Shown: positions 49,679 through 58,272 of the stretch, piece after piece | How positions within the stretch are numbered: the first letter of the stretch is position 1 | Layout: every line of letters starts with the position of its first letter | NCBI RefSeq assembly: GCF_028463985.1 | Contig: NZ_CP116766.1 | Coordinates: forward strand, 1,116,001 to 1,180,000 | Direction: 5' to 3' | Length of the DNA: 64,000 nt | Source: Neisseria lisongii | GTDB taxonomy: Bacteria > Pseudomonadota > Gammaproteobacteria > Burkholderiales > Neisseriaceae | Translations under genes and position numbers: made by a program | Notes under the pieces: model-generated | The model's input: only the letters and a program-made list of their open reading frames with translations | Told to the model about the DNA's origin: nothing | Database searches by the model: none

Positions 49679-49945
49679 ATGCGAATTGAAATCAAAAAAT
49701 GGGGTAACAGCAAAGCAATCCGCCTACCCAAATCTCTAACCGATTCTTTACCCATGAACCTTGGTGATTATGTTGAGTTTGAGCAAATTGATGATTGTTC
49801 CGTCAAACTCAGCATTATTCCGAAAGAAACACACCGCAAACCACGTTTATCCCTTTCCGAACGAATCAACATGACCGATTTGGAACAACTGCAACCCGAC
49901 CCTGCTTGGGAAAATATGCCGCCTGCCGGAAAAGAGAGTTGGTAA
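49679..49945 (+). CDS. MazE-type antitoxin
   Basis: An 88-residue protein with an N-terminal AbrB/SpoVT swapped-hairpin DNA-binding domain (MRIEIKKWGNSKAIRLPKS) and an acidic C-terminal tail (LEQLQPDPAWENMPP) that would block the toxin. ATG 49679 has GGAGTG upstream; the earlier ATG at 49658 lies inside the operator. The stop overlaps the toxin ATG by one base (TAATG). Confidence 0.92.
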   Translation: MRIEIKKWGNSKAIRLPKSLTDSLPMNLGDYVEFEQIDDCSVKLSIIPKETHRKPRLSLSERINMTDLEQLQPDPAWENMPPAGKESW

Positions 49946-50298
49946 TGAGTACCCGTATTTTTGACCGTGGCGACATTATCCGAATCAATCTGAATCCCAC
50001 CGTCGGTAAGGAAATTCAAGGCAACTACCGCCCTGCTTTGGTGTTAAGCAGCAAAGTATTTCACCGCTTGGGCTTTGCAATGGTTGCGCCAATTACCCAA
50101 GGAAACGCCGACCTTGCACGCAATAACGGATTTGCCGTATCGCTACTCGGTACACCTTGTGAAACCCAAGGCATTGTATTGGGTCATCAGGTACGGATTG
50201 TTGATTTTAGAGAACGTTCGGCACAAAAAATTGAAACCGCTCCCACTTATATTGTCGAAGAAGTGCAAGATATAGTGGACTCGATTTTGCACGACTGA
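49945..50298 (+). CDS. MazF/PemK-type endoribonuclease toxin
   Basis: A 117-residue SH3-like mRNA interferase. Family motifs are RGDIIRINLNPTVGKEIQGNYRPALVLS (shown here only in part: GNYRPALVLSS), then AMVAPIT, and QGIVLGHQVRIVDFRERSA. The RPALVLS arginine and the VAPIT threonine are the expected active-site parts. Translation is coupled to the antitoxin. The closest named group is ChpB/PemK. Confidence 0.93.
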   Translation: MSTRIFDRGDIIRINLNPTVGKEIQGNYRPALVLSSKVFHRLGFAMVAPITQGNADLARNNGFAVSLLGTPCETQGIVLGHQVRIVDFRERSAQKIETAPTYIVEEVQDIVDSILHD

Positions 50299-50380
50299 GC
50301 AGCCGACATTCCATATCGTTTTTTCTTTCCGACAGTAGAAACCCGATTTTCAGACGGCCTCAATATGATTATTCCCAAAA

Positions 50381-50417
50381 CAAAAAGGACACAGCCTCAA
50401 AAGCTGTGTCCTTTTTG
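50381..50417. terminator. Strong bidirectional terminator
   Basis: CAAAAAGGACACAGC and its exact complement around a 7-base loop, between the toxin gene and the secF end. It is not DUS-based. Confidence 0.88.
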
Positions 50418-50428
50418 TTTTGTTCAAA

Positions 50429-51364
50429 CTATACCACCACTTCTTCTTTTTTCTTCGGCGGTTTGGAAATGTTTTCCCGATTCAGGCCGAACATTAAGAG
50501 CAGCGGGCTGGCAACCAATACCGACGAGTAAATGCCGAATACGATGCCGATGGTCAGTGCCATAGAGAAGCCGTGCAGCGCTGCGCCGCCGAAAATCAGC
50601 ATGGACAATACCATTGCTTCGGTCGAGCCGTGGGTGATGATGGTACGGCTCATGGTCGATGTAATGGCGTTGTCGATAACCTGCGGTACGCTGTGGCCGC
50701 GCATCGATGGTTTGCGGAAGTTTTCCCGGATGCGGTCGAACACCACCACCGATTCGTTTACCGAATAGCCCAATACCGCCAAAATGCCCGCCAATACGGT
50801 CAGCGAAAATTCCCATTGGAAGAAGGCGAAGCAACCGAGAATAATCACAATGTCGTGCATATTGGCGATGATGGCGGATACGGCGAAACGCCATTCAAAG
50901 CGCATGGAAAGGTAGATGATGATGCCGGCAACCACCACGCCCAAGGCGAGCAGGCCGTTGGTTACCAATTCTTCGCCGACCTGCGGGCCGATAAATTCGA
51001 CTTGGCGCAGGGTTACGTCAGGCTGCTGCTGTTTCAAGAGATCCATCACCTGATTCGACAGCTGCGCCGAGCTGATGCCTTCTTTATTCGGCAAGCGGAT
51101 CATGATGTGTTTGTTGGAACCCAGTGCCTGAACCTGCACATCGCCGATCTTCAGCGTGTCCAGTTTTTCACGGGTTTTATTGACATCCGTCCCCTGTTGG
51201 TACTGCACCTCCATCACCGTACCGCCGGTGAATTCTACCGAGAAATTCAGGCCTTTGGTAACGAGGAAAAAGACGGCGGCGATAAAGGTAACCAACGAAA
51301 TAAAAGTCGTCAGTTTGCCGTAGCTCATAAACGGAATATCCCGTTTGATTCTGAATAATTCCAT
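50429..51364 (-). CDS. secF: Protein translocase subunit SecF
   Basis: SecF with SecD uses the proton gradient to help export through SecYEG. The 311-residue protein has six spans, the N-terminal periplasmic motif FSVEFTGGTVMEVQY, and the family block GYSVNESVVVFDRIREN. AAGGAG precedes the ATG; it begins three bases after secD. Confidence 0.97.
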   Translation of the reverse strand: MELFRIKRDIPFMSYGKLTTFISLVTFIAAVFFLVTKGLNFSVEFTGGTVMEVQYQQGTDVNKTREKLDTLKIGDVQVQALGSNKHIMIRLPNKEGISSAQLSNQVMDLLKQQQPDVTLRQVEFIGPQVGEELVTNGLLALGVVVAGIIIYLSMRFEWRFAVSAIIANMHDIVIILGCFAFFQWEFSLTVLAGILAVLGYSVNESVVVFDRIRENFRKPSMRGHSVPQVIDNAITSTMSRTIITHGSTEAMVLSMLIFGGAALHGFSMALTIGIVFGIYSSVLVASPLLLMFGLNRENISKPPKKKEEVVV

Positions 51365-51367
51365 GTT

Positions 51368-53224
51368 TTACTCCTTATCCGCCGCAGCGGTTTCGGCTTT
51401 CGGCCGCCATACCGCACCGATGGAAATGTTTTGCAGCTTGCGGCGGCGGCCGTACCACAGGTTCACCAATGCACGGGACACGACAACCGATGAATACATC
51501 GAAGTCAAAATACCCAAGCAATGCACCACGGCAAAGCCCCGCACCGGGCCTGAACCAAACACCAGCAAGGCGATACCGGCAATCAGCGAAGTCAGGTTGG
51601 AATCGACAATCGTTGCCCATGCGTGTTGGTAACCGAGGTTGATCGCCTGTTGCGGCGGCACACCGGCACGCAATTCTTCACGGATACGCTCGTTAATCAA
51701 TACGTTGGAGTCGATGGCCATACCCAGCGTCAGCGCCAGCGCCGCAATGCCCGGCAAGGTCATGGTCGCCTGCAACGCCGACAGAATCGCCACCAGAAAC
51801 AGAATATTGGTGGTCAGGGCGATAGTAGAAAACAGACCGATCAGGCGGTAGTAAACCACCATAAACAGCGCCACTACGACAAAACCCCACAGCGTGGAAT
51901 GAAAGCCTTTTTCGATGTTTTCTTTACCCAAAGACGGGCCGATGGTGCGTTCTTCGACAATATTCATCGGCGCTGCCAGCGAACCGGCACGCAGCAGCAG
52001 TGCCGTATCTCTGGCTTCCGCCTGATTCATGCTGCCGGAAATCTGCACCCGTCCGCCGGTAATGGCACTGCGGATTACCGGAGCGGTAACCACTTCGGAT
52101 TTTCCTTGATCAATCAATACCATGGCCATGCGTTTGCCGACATTTTGGGTGGTCAGTTCGCCGAAAATGCTGCCGCCGGCACTGTCCAGATTAATATCGA
52201 CCGCCGGTGCGCCTTTGTCGTCAAAACCCGGTTGGGCATCGTTGATGTTGTCGCCGGTCAGCTCGACCTGTTTATTCACCAACGTGGCGCTGCGGTGTTC
52301 GCCGGCACTGTACAGCAATTCGTAACCGCTCGGCACATTGCCGTTCAAAGCCGCTTCGACTTTGCTCGGATCGTCTTCCACCATGCGCACTTCCAACGTA
52401 GCGGTGCGACCGATGATGTCTTTGGCCTTGGCGGTATCCTGTACGCCCGGAAGCTGAACCACAATGCGGTCTGCACCCGACTGCTGAATCACCGGCTCGG
52501 CAACGCCCAATTCATTGACACGGTTGTGCAGCGTGGAAATATTCTGTTTCACGGCATCGGTACGTACTTTGTTTACGGCATCTTCCGACAGCGTCAGCAC
52601 AATATGGCTACCCTCGCCGTTAATCGTGGCTTCGGGGAAATGTTTGCGCAACACCGGCAAGGCTTTGCCGACATCGGCTTCGTCTAAAAACGGCACATTC
52701 AAAGCGTTGTCGGTTTGGCGGATGGCACCGATACGGATTTTCTGGCGGCGCAACTCCCGACGGATGTCGCCCGCATAGCGTTCAAACGTTTTCTGCATTG
52801 CCGCTTTCATGTCCACCTGCATGGTGAAATGCACACCGCCGCGCAAGTCCAAGCCCAAAAACATCGGGTTGGCTTTAATGCGGGTCATCCATTCCGGACT
52901 GTCCGCCAGCAGGTTTAAGGCGGTAATGTAGCCTTCACCCAAAGTGTTTTCAATCACATCACGGGCTTTGAGCTGGGTTTCAGTATCTTTAAAGCGGACT
53001 TTCAGCGAATTGTCGGCGATAAACATGCCGTCGGTTGCGATGTGTGCCGACTGCAGGGCGGATGCCACTTTGTTCTGCGTCTGCTCGTTGATGGTAATCG
53101 ACTGGCGGTTGGTCGAAACCTGCACCGCCGGCGTTTCACCGAAAAGGTTGGGTAGGGAATACACCACCGCCAGCACAATCGTCAGTGCAATCAGCAGGTA
53201 TTTCCATAAGGGATAACGGTTCAT
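51368..53224 (-). CDS. secD: Protein translocase subunit SecD
   Basis: A 618-residue, six-span partner of SecF with a large periplasmic domain between spans 1 and 2. It shows FLGLDLRGGVHFTMQVD, IVVQLPGVQD, and GMAIDSNVLINERIREELRA, all SecD signatures. It lies between yajC and secF in the usual order. Confidence 0.97.
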   Translation of the reverse strand: MNRYPLWKYLLIALTIVLAVVYSLPNLFGETPAVQVSTNRQSITINEQTQNKVASALQSAHIATDGMFIADNSLKVRFKDTETQLKARDVIENTLGEGYITALNLLADSPEWMTRIKANPMFLGLDLRGGVHFTMQVDMKAAMQKTFERYAGDIRRELRRQKIRIGAIRQTDNALNVPFLDEADVGKALPVLRKHFPEATINGEGSHIVLTLSEDAVNKVRTDAVKQNISTLHNRVNELGVAEPVIQQSGADRIVVQLPGVQDTAKAKDIIGRTATLEVRMVEDDPSKVEAALNGNVPSGYELLYSAGEHRSATLVNKQVELTGDNINDAQPGFDDKGAPAVDINLDSAGGSIFGELTTQNVGKRMAMVLIDQGKSEVVTAPVIRSAITGGRVQISGSMNQAEARDTALLLRAGSLAAPMNIVEERTIGPSLGKENIEKGFHSTLWGFVVVALFMVVYYRLIGLFSTIALTTNILFLVAILSALQATMTLPGIAALALTLGMAIDSNVLINERIREELRAGVPPQQAINLGYQHAWATIVDSNLTSLIAGIALLVFGSGPVRGFAVVHCLGILTSMYSSVVVSRALVNLWYGRRRKLQNISIGAVWRPKAETAAADKE

Positions 53225-53372
53225 AATCTTTTTCCGTTTCAGATTCAGTCAAACAGTCGGCATACCCGATTTTCAGACGGCCTCAAACTGTGCGGCACGC
53301 CGTATCTGACTTTAACCAAGACAAACAGCCGCACTCTTGCAGACAGAGGCGGCTTATTTCCCGCTTGCGGGC

Positions 53373-53636
53373 TTATTCCACTTTGCTGGCGATGGCGTTG
53401 CGTTCTACTTCTACACGCACGTTGTTGCCGATTTCAACGGTGAAAAACTGTTCGCCGACTTGGGTGATTTTGCCTTTGAAACCCGCAGCCAACAACACCT
53501 TGTCGCCCGCTTTCAAATCTGCCAGCATGGCTTGGTGCGCTTTGAATTTCTTTTGTTGGGGACGCATAATCAGGAAGTAAAACACCAGCAAAATCAAAAC
53601 CAGCGGTGCAAATTGGGTCAGCATATTCTGTTCCAT
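53373..53636 (-). CDS. yajC: Preprotein translocase subunit YajC
   Basis: An 87-residue, single-span membrane protein of the SecDF-YajC complex. FYFLIMRPQQKKFKAHQAML is the family signature. It is the first gene of yajC-secD-secF, followed by a 148-bp gap with a DUS. Confidence 0.96.
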   Translation of the reverse strand: MEQNMLTQFAPLVLILLVFYFLIMRPQQKKFKAHQAMLADLKAGDKVLLAAGFKGKITQVGEQFFTVEIGNNVRVEVERNAIASKVE

Positions 53637-53830
53637 CGTTTTTCCATTCTTTCAAGTAGTAAATTTCAGAAAATCGGGCTGCGCCGGAAATATTGCAGCA
53701 ATTTCCGGTTGGTTCAGCCCAAAAATTAGGTTATTCTAAAGGTCGGGCGGAAATTTTCCAAGTATTTCCGCATTTATTAACCATAATTAGCAGTCAGGCC
53801 GTCTGAAAACGGCACTTCAGAGCCGCCTCC

Positions 53831-54907
53831 GTGTTCCCGTTCATGAAGAAAACCATTCAGCGTTTACGCACTTTCCTGCGCCGCCTTTTCGGCCGGCACG
53901 CCCGCATGGCTTGGGTTTCGCACCCCATTTTCATGCAGCACAGCCCCGGCAAAGACCACCCCGATTCGCCGCAGCGGATTGCCGCCATTCAGACGGCGCT
54001 GAAAGAACAGAAAATCTGGCCGTATCTGCAAAACATCGAAGCAGTCGAAGTTCAAGACAAACAGTTGGCGCTGGTACACCCCCGCAATTATCTGAGCCGA
54101 CTCGAAGCCAACCAGCCGCAGGAAGGCAAAATCTACCGCATTGACGATGATACGGTGATGAGCCACCAATCGCTTTCGGCGGCACGTTTTGCCGCCGGAG
54201 CCGTGGTGCAGGCGGTGAATCTGGTGATTGCCAAAAAAGCCCACCACGCCTTTTGCGCCGTGCGTCCGCCCGGCCACCATGCCCACAGCAGCAAATCGGG
54301 CGGCTTTTGTCTGATCAACAACATCGCCGTCGGTGCCATGCACGCCATCGCCGAATACCGTCTGAAACGGGTTGCCGTGGTCGATTTCGATGTCCACCAC
54401 GGCGACGGCACCACCGAGATTTTCAAAGACGACCCCCGTATCCTGTTTCTCAACACTTTTGAAACCGATTTGTTCCCGTTTCCCGAAGGCAATATCGAGC
54501 GGGGAACCAATCCGAACATGCTGCACACGCCGCTGCTGCGCGGCACCGGAAGCCGCCGTTTCCGCAAAATCATCCGCACCCAATGGCTGCCGGCGCTCAA
54601 ACGCTTCCAGCCCGAACTGGTTTTGATTTCCGCTGGTTTCGATGCCCACCGCCAAGACGAAACAGGCCGTCTGAATCTGCATGAAGCCGATTATGCGTGG
54701 CTGACGCACAAAATTATTCAGGCTGCTTCGGAATGCAGCGGTAAAATCGTTTCGGTATTGGAAGGCGGCTACACGCTCGAACCCTTGGCAAAATCCGCCG
54801 CCGCCCATATCGGCGTATTGGCGGGTCTGCCCAAAGCACAATATGCCACAGCCTACGACCAATATCTCAACGCTTCGCGCAAACGGTTTCCCAAACTGTT
54901 CCGCTAA
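53831..54907 (+). CDS. Histone deacetylase family zinc hydrolase
   Basis: A 358-residue arginase/deacetylase-fold protein of the class II HDAC-like group, which in bacteria acts on acetylpolyamines or acetylated proteins. Active-site motifs are complete: RPPGHHAHSS, DFDVHHGDGTTEIF (zinc Asp and His), and SAGFDAHRQDE. The start may be 53831 or 53843 (MKKTIQRLRT). A basic N-terminal 25 residues precede the domain. Substrate unknown. Confidence 0.92.
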   Translation: MFPFMKKTIQRLRTFLRRLFGRHARMAWVSHPIFMQHSPGKDHPDSPQRIAAIQTALKEQKIWPYLQNIEAVEVQDKQLALVHPRNYLSRLEANQPQEGKIYRIDDDTVMSHQSLSAARFAAGAVVQAVNLVIAKKAHHAFCAVRPPGHHAHSSKSGGFCLINNIAVGAMHAIAEYRLKRVAVVDFDVHHGDGTTEIFKDDPRILFLNTFETDLFPFPEGNIERGTNPNMLHTPLLRGTGSRRFRKIIRTQWLPALKRFQPELVLISAGFDAHRQDETGRLNLHEADYAWLTHKIIQAASECSGKIVSVLEGGYTLEPLAKSAAAHIGVLAGLPKAQYATAYDQYLNASRKRFPKLFR

Positions 54908-55233
54908 ACAGCAGCATCAGGCCGTCTGAAAATAGGCCGTCTGAAAATCCGAATACGAAAAATATAGGGCAACATAAAAAAAATCCAAAGCCATTTATAA
55001 TATTAATGAATATATAGTGAATATACTGAATAATTCATACGTTTTTTAAACAGGGCGTAGGTTGGGTCTAGACCCAACACAATTGGAAACACCTTGAAAC
55101 ATAAGATTTTGTTGGGTTACGCTCGTACCTCGCTAACCACAACCTACGCCTGCTTTTGTATAGAAAATTCGGTGTTTCACCTATAGTGAAATAACCCTAT
55201 AAACGATAAAAATTTCTACACAAGGAGAACAAC
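54908..55233. other. Intergenic region with interspersed repeat
   Basis: Two DUS copies in tandem (54920-54950), AT-rich sequence, and the repeat at 55056-55148. A TATAGTGAAATAACC miniature-element end lies at 55181-55196. No gene is seen. Confidence 0.6.
55056..55148. repeat. 93-bp interspersed repeat, copy 2
   Basis: It begins CGTAGGTTG and ends CAACCTACG, a 9-bp terminal inverted repeat. It contains the palindrome TTGGGTCTAGACCCAA. The partner copy is at 38796-38887. Confidence 0.75.
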
Positions 55234-56139
55234 ATGAACAGGCAAACCCTCGGTATGCTGCAGATTATTGCCGCTGCCGTCTGCTGGGGCGCACTCGGCT
55301 TTTTCGGCACGATGTTAAACCGTGCCGGTTTCGACGGCATTCAGATTGCCATGCTCAGAATCTTGATTGCCGCCCTGATTCTGCTGGCGGCGTTTCCCTA
55401 TTTCCGGCCGCTGCTGCGTTCCATCAACCGCCGACAAGTGCCGGTATTGGTGGCGCAATCCTTAATCGGCGTATTGGGCATGAGCCTGCTTTATTTTATT
55501 GCCATCACCCGTGTCGGCTCGGCGCTGGCGGTCGCCCTGCTCTACACATCGCCCGCATGGAGTCTGCTGTTCAGCCGCATTTTGCTGGGCGAAGCCATCA
55601 CCCCCAAAGCCGCCCTGCTCACAGCGGTGGCCGTCAGCGGCGTGGCGCTGACGATGAGCGGCGGTATCCGTTTGGATTTATTGGGCATTATCATCGGCTT
55701 GGGTTCGGGCATCTGCTACGCTTTATACGGCGTACTCGGTAAAGCCGCCATGAGCGGCGTGCAGCCGATGGCGGTCTTGTTTACTTCGATTGTGGTTTCG
55801 GGCTTGGTGCTGCTGCCCTTCCCCGCCACACATCAGACATTCCGACAACTGGCCGCCGCCGAACCGCATATCTGGCTGACCGCCGTTTCCCTGTCCTTTA
55901 TCGGCACACTATCCGCTTTCACCCTGTTTATCAAAGGCTTGGAAAAAATGCCTGCCGCCCGTGCCGCTGTGTTTACCGTGATTGAGCCGTTTACCGCCGT
56001 CCTGCTTGCCGCCACGCTGCTGGGCGAACAGTTGAGCCTGCCGCAATATCTCGGCGTACTGCTGATTATCGCAGCAGCAGCTTTGAATGCGGGCGGGCGG
56101 CGTAAACCGAGTGTTGCCGCCCAAGGCAAGGCCGTCTGA
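55234..56139 (+). CDS. EamA/DMT family transporter
   Basis: A 301-residue protein with ten predicted spans as two EamA repeats (about 8-140 and 152-285), the drug/metabolite transporter fold. LLGEAITPKAALLTAVAVSG and LLGEQLSLPQYLGVLLIIAA are the matching ends of the repeats. AAGGAG precedes the ATG. Substrate unknown. A DUS forms the last codons. Confidence 0.9.
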   Translation: MNRQTLGMLQIIAAAVCWGALGFFGTMLNRAGFDGIQIAMLRILIAALILLAAFPYFRPLLRSINRRQVPVLVAQSLIGVLGMSLLYFIAITRVGSALAVALLYTSPAWSLLFSRILLGEAITPKAALLTAVAVSGVALTMSGGIRLDLLGIIIGLGSGICYALYGVLGKAAMSGVQPMAVLFTSIVVSGLVLLPFPATHQTFRQLAAAEPHIWLTAVSLSFIGTLSAFTLFIKGLEKMPAARAAVFTVIEPFTAVLLAATLLGEQLSLPQYLGVLLIIAAAALNAGGRRKPSVAAQGKAV

Positions 56140-56167
56140 AAACGAACACGGTGAATTTCTGCGGGGC

Positions 56168-56275
56168 TATAGTGGATTCACTTTAAAAGTAGTACAAGGC
56201 GGCGAGCCGAAGACAGTACAGGTAGTACGACAAGGCGAGCCAACGCTGTAATACTTTTAAAGTGGATTCACGATA
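56168..56275. repeat. Miniature element, family A, complete copy
   Basis: A 108-bp element with arms TATAGTGGATTCACTTTAAA and TTTAAAGTGGATTCACGATA around GGCGGCGAGCCGAAGACAG. It is the best reference copy in the window. A second element follows directly. Confidence 0.85.
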
Positions 56276-56363
56276 GTGGAATAAGCCCAAAACAATACAA
56301 GGCGAGCCGAAGACCGGACACATAGTACGGCACGCTGTCGTGCTTTGAGCTTATTTCACGATA
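56274..56363. repeat. Miniature element, family B, abutting a family A copy
   Basis: Arms TAGTGGAATAAGCCCAAA and TTTGAGCTTATTTCACGATA. It starts at the terminal GATAG of the preceding element, so the two are end to end upstream of prfC. Confidence 0.75.
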
Positions 56364-56500
56364 AAATCCACCCCGCCCGTTTTCAGACGGCCTTATCTTG
56401 CCGAACATTGAATTTTCAAGCATTTTTTTGTACAATGCCTGCCCTGCCGCCGCCTTTTTCAGACGGCAATACCACATTTATTTTCAGATAAGAACCACTT

Positions 56501-58093
56501 ATGTCAAACATTCCTGAACAAGTGCGCCAGCGCCGCACGTTCGCCATTATTTCCCACCCCGATGCCGGTAAAACCACGCTCACCGAAAAACTGCTGCTGT
56601 TTTCAGGTGCGATTCAGAGCGCCGGTACGGTCAAAGGCAAAAAAACCGGCAAATTCGCCACCTCCGACTGGATGGAAATCGAGAAACAGCGGGGCATTTC
56701 CGTGGCCTCGTCCGTCATGCAGTTCGAATACCAAGACCACACCGTCAATCTTCTGGACACCCCCGGCCACCAAGACTTTTCCGAAGACACCTATCGGGTA
56801 TTAACCGCCGTGGACAGCGCCCTGATGGTGATTGACGCTGCCAAAGGCGTGGAAGCGCAAACCATCAAACTCTTAAACGTCTGCCGCCTGCGCAACACGC
56901 CGATTGTTACCTTTATGAACAAATACGACCGTGAAGTGCGCGACTCGCTGGAACTCTTGGATGAAGTGGAAAATATTTTAAAAATCCGCTGTGCGCCTGT
57001 TACCTGGCCGATCGGCATGGGCAAAAACTTCAAAGGCGTGTACCACATTCTCAATGATGAAATCTACCTCTTTGAAGCGGGCGGCGAACGTCTGCCGCAC
57101 GAGTTCGACATCATCAAAGGCATAGACAATCCCGAACTGGAACAGCGTTTTCCATTGGAAATCCAACAGTTGCGTGATGAAATCGAATTGGTGCAGGCCG
57201 CTTCCAACGAATTTGATTTAGACGAATTTCTGGCGGGCGAACTCACGCCGGTGTTTTTCGGCTCGGCCATCAACAACTTCGGCATTCAGGAAATCCTCAA
57301 CTCCCTGATCGACTGGGCGCCTGCACCCAAAGGGCGGGACGCAACCGTGCGTACGGTTGAGCCGACCGAAGAAAAATTCTCCGGCTTCGTGTTCAAAATC
57401 CAAGCCAATATGGACCCGAAACACCGCGACCGCATCGCCTTTCTGCGGGTTTGCTCCGGCAAATTCGAGCGGGGCATGAAAATGAAACACCTGCGAATCA
57501 ATCGGGACATCGCCGCCTCCAGCGTGGTAACGTTTATGTCGCACGATCGGGAACTGGTCGAAGAAGCCTACGCCGGCGACATCATCGGCATTCCGAACCA
57601 CGGTAATATCCAAATCGGCGACAGCTTTTCCGAAGGCGAACAACTCGCATTTACCGGCATTCCGTTTTTCGCACCGGAACTTTTCCGCAGCGTCCGCATT
57701 AAAAACCCGCTGAAAATCAAACAACTGCAAAAAGGCCTGCAGCAACTCGGCGAAGAAGGCGCAGTGCAGGTGTTCAAACCGCACAGCGGTGCCGATTTGA
57801 TTTTGGGCGCAGTCGGCGTATTGCAGTTTGAAGTCGTTACCGCACGACTGGCGGCGGAATACGGCGTAGAAGCCGTGTTCGACAACGCATCGATTTGGTC
57901 GGCACGCTGGGTTTCGTGCGACGACAAGAAAAAACTGGCGGAATTTGAAAAAGCCAATGCCGGTAACCTCGCCATCGATGCCGGCGGCAACCTCGCCTAC
58001 CTCGCCCCCAACCGTGTCAATTTAGGGCTGACCCAAGAACGCTGGCCGGACATCGTGTTCCACGAAACCCGCGAACACGCCGCCCATCTGTAA
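56501..58093 (+). CDS. prfC: Peptide chain release factor 3
   Basis: RF3 is a GTPase that removes RF1/RF2 from the ribosome after termination. The 530-residue protein has the P-loop SHPDAGKTTLTEKLLL (18-33), DTPGHQDFSEDTYR (switch II) and NKYDRE. C-terminal domains II and III follow, with GVLQFEVVTARLAAEYGVE. A non-DUS terminator follows. Confidence 0.97.
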   Translation: MSNIPEQVRQRRTFAIISHPDAGKTTLTEKLLLFSGAIQSAGTVKGKKTGKFATSDWMEIEKQRGISVASSVMQFEYQDHTVNLLDTPGHQDFSEDTYRVLTAVDSALMVIDAAKGVEAQTIKLLNVCRLRNTPIVTFMNKYDREVRDSLELLDEVENILKIRCAPVTWPIGMGKNFKGVYHILNDEIYLFEAGGERLPHEFDIIKGIDNPELEQRFPLEIQQLRDEIELVQAASNEFDLDEFLAGELTPVFFGSAINNFGIQEILNSLIDWAPAPKGRDATVRTVEPTEEKFSGFVFKIQANMDPKHRDRIAFLRVCSGKFERGMKMKHLRINRDIAASSVVTFMSHDRELVEEAYAGDIIGIPNHGNIQIGDSFSEGEQLAFTGIPFFAPELFRSVRIKNPLKIKQLQKGLQQLGEEGAVQVFKPHSGADLILGAVGVLQFEVVTARLAAEYGVEAVFDNASIWSARWVSCDDKKKLAEFEKANAGNLAIDAGGNLAYLAPNRVNLGLTQERWPDIVFHETREHAAHL

Positions 58094-58123
58094 ATCTTGG
58101 GGTGAATAGTCCGCCGTAAAATA

Positions 58124-58159
58124 AAAAGCCATAAACTGATGTTTCGTTTATGGCTTTTT
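58124..58159 (+). terminator. Terminator of prfC
   Basis: AAAAGCCATAAAC and GTTTATGGCTTTT with a following T-run, 30 bases beyond the stop codon. It is a classical terminator without DUS. Confidence 0.88.
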
Positions 58160-58272
58160 TTAGTTTCAGGCCGTCTGAAAACGAGCAAAGCGAGTTTCTG
58201 CGCAGCTAAAATCCGCTTTCCCGATTTTCAGACGGCCTGTATTATCAAACGCAAACGGCGTTCGGTGATTTT

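Noticed and set aside
53864..54862. 332-residue open frame on the minus strand
   Set aside because: Antisense to the deacetylase-like gene, whose active-site motifs are intact on the plus strand.
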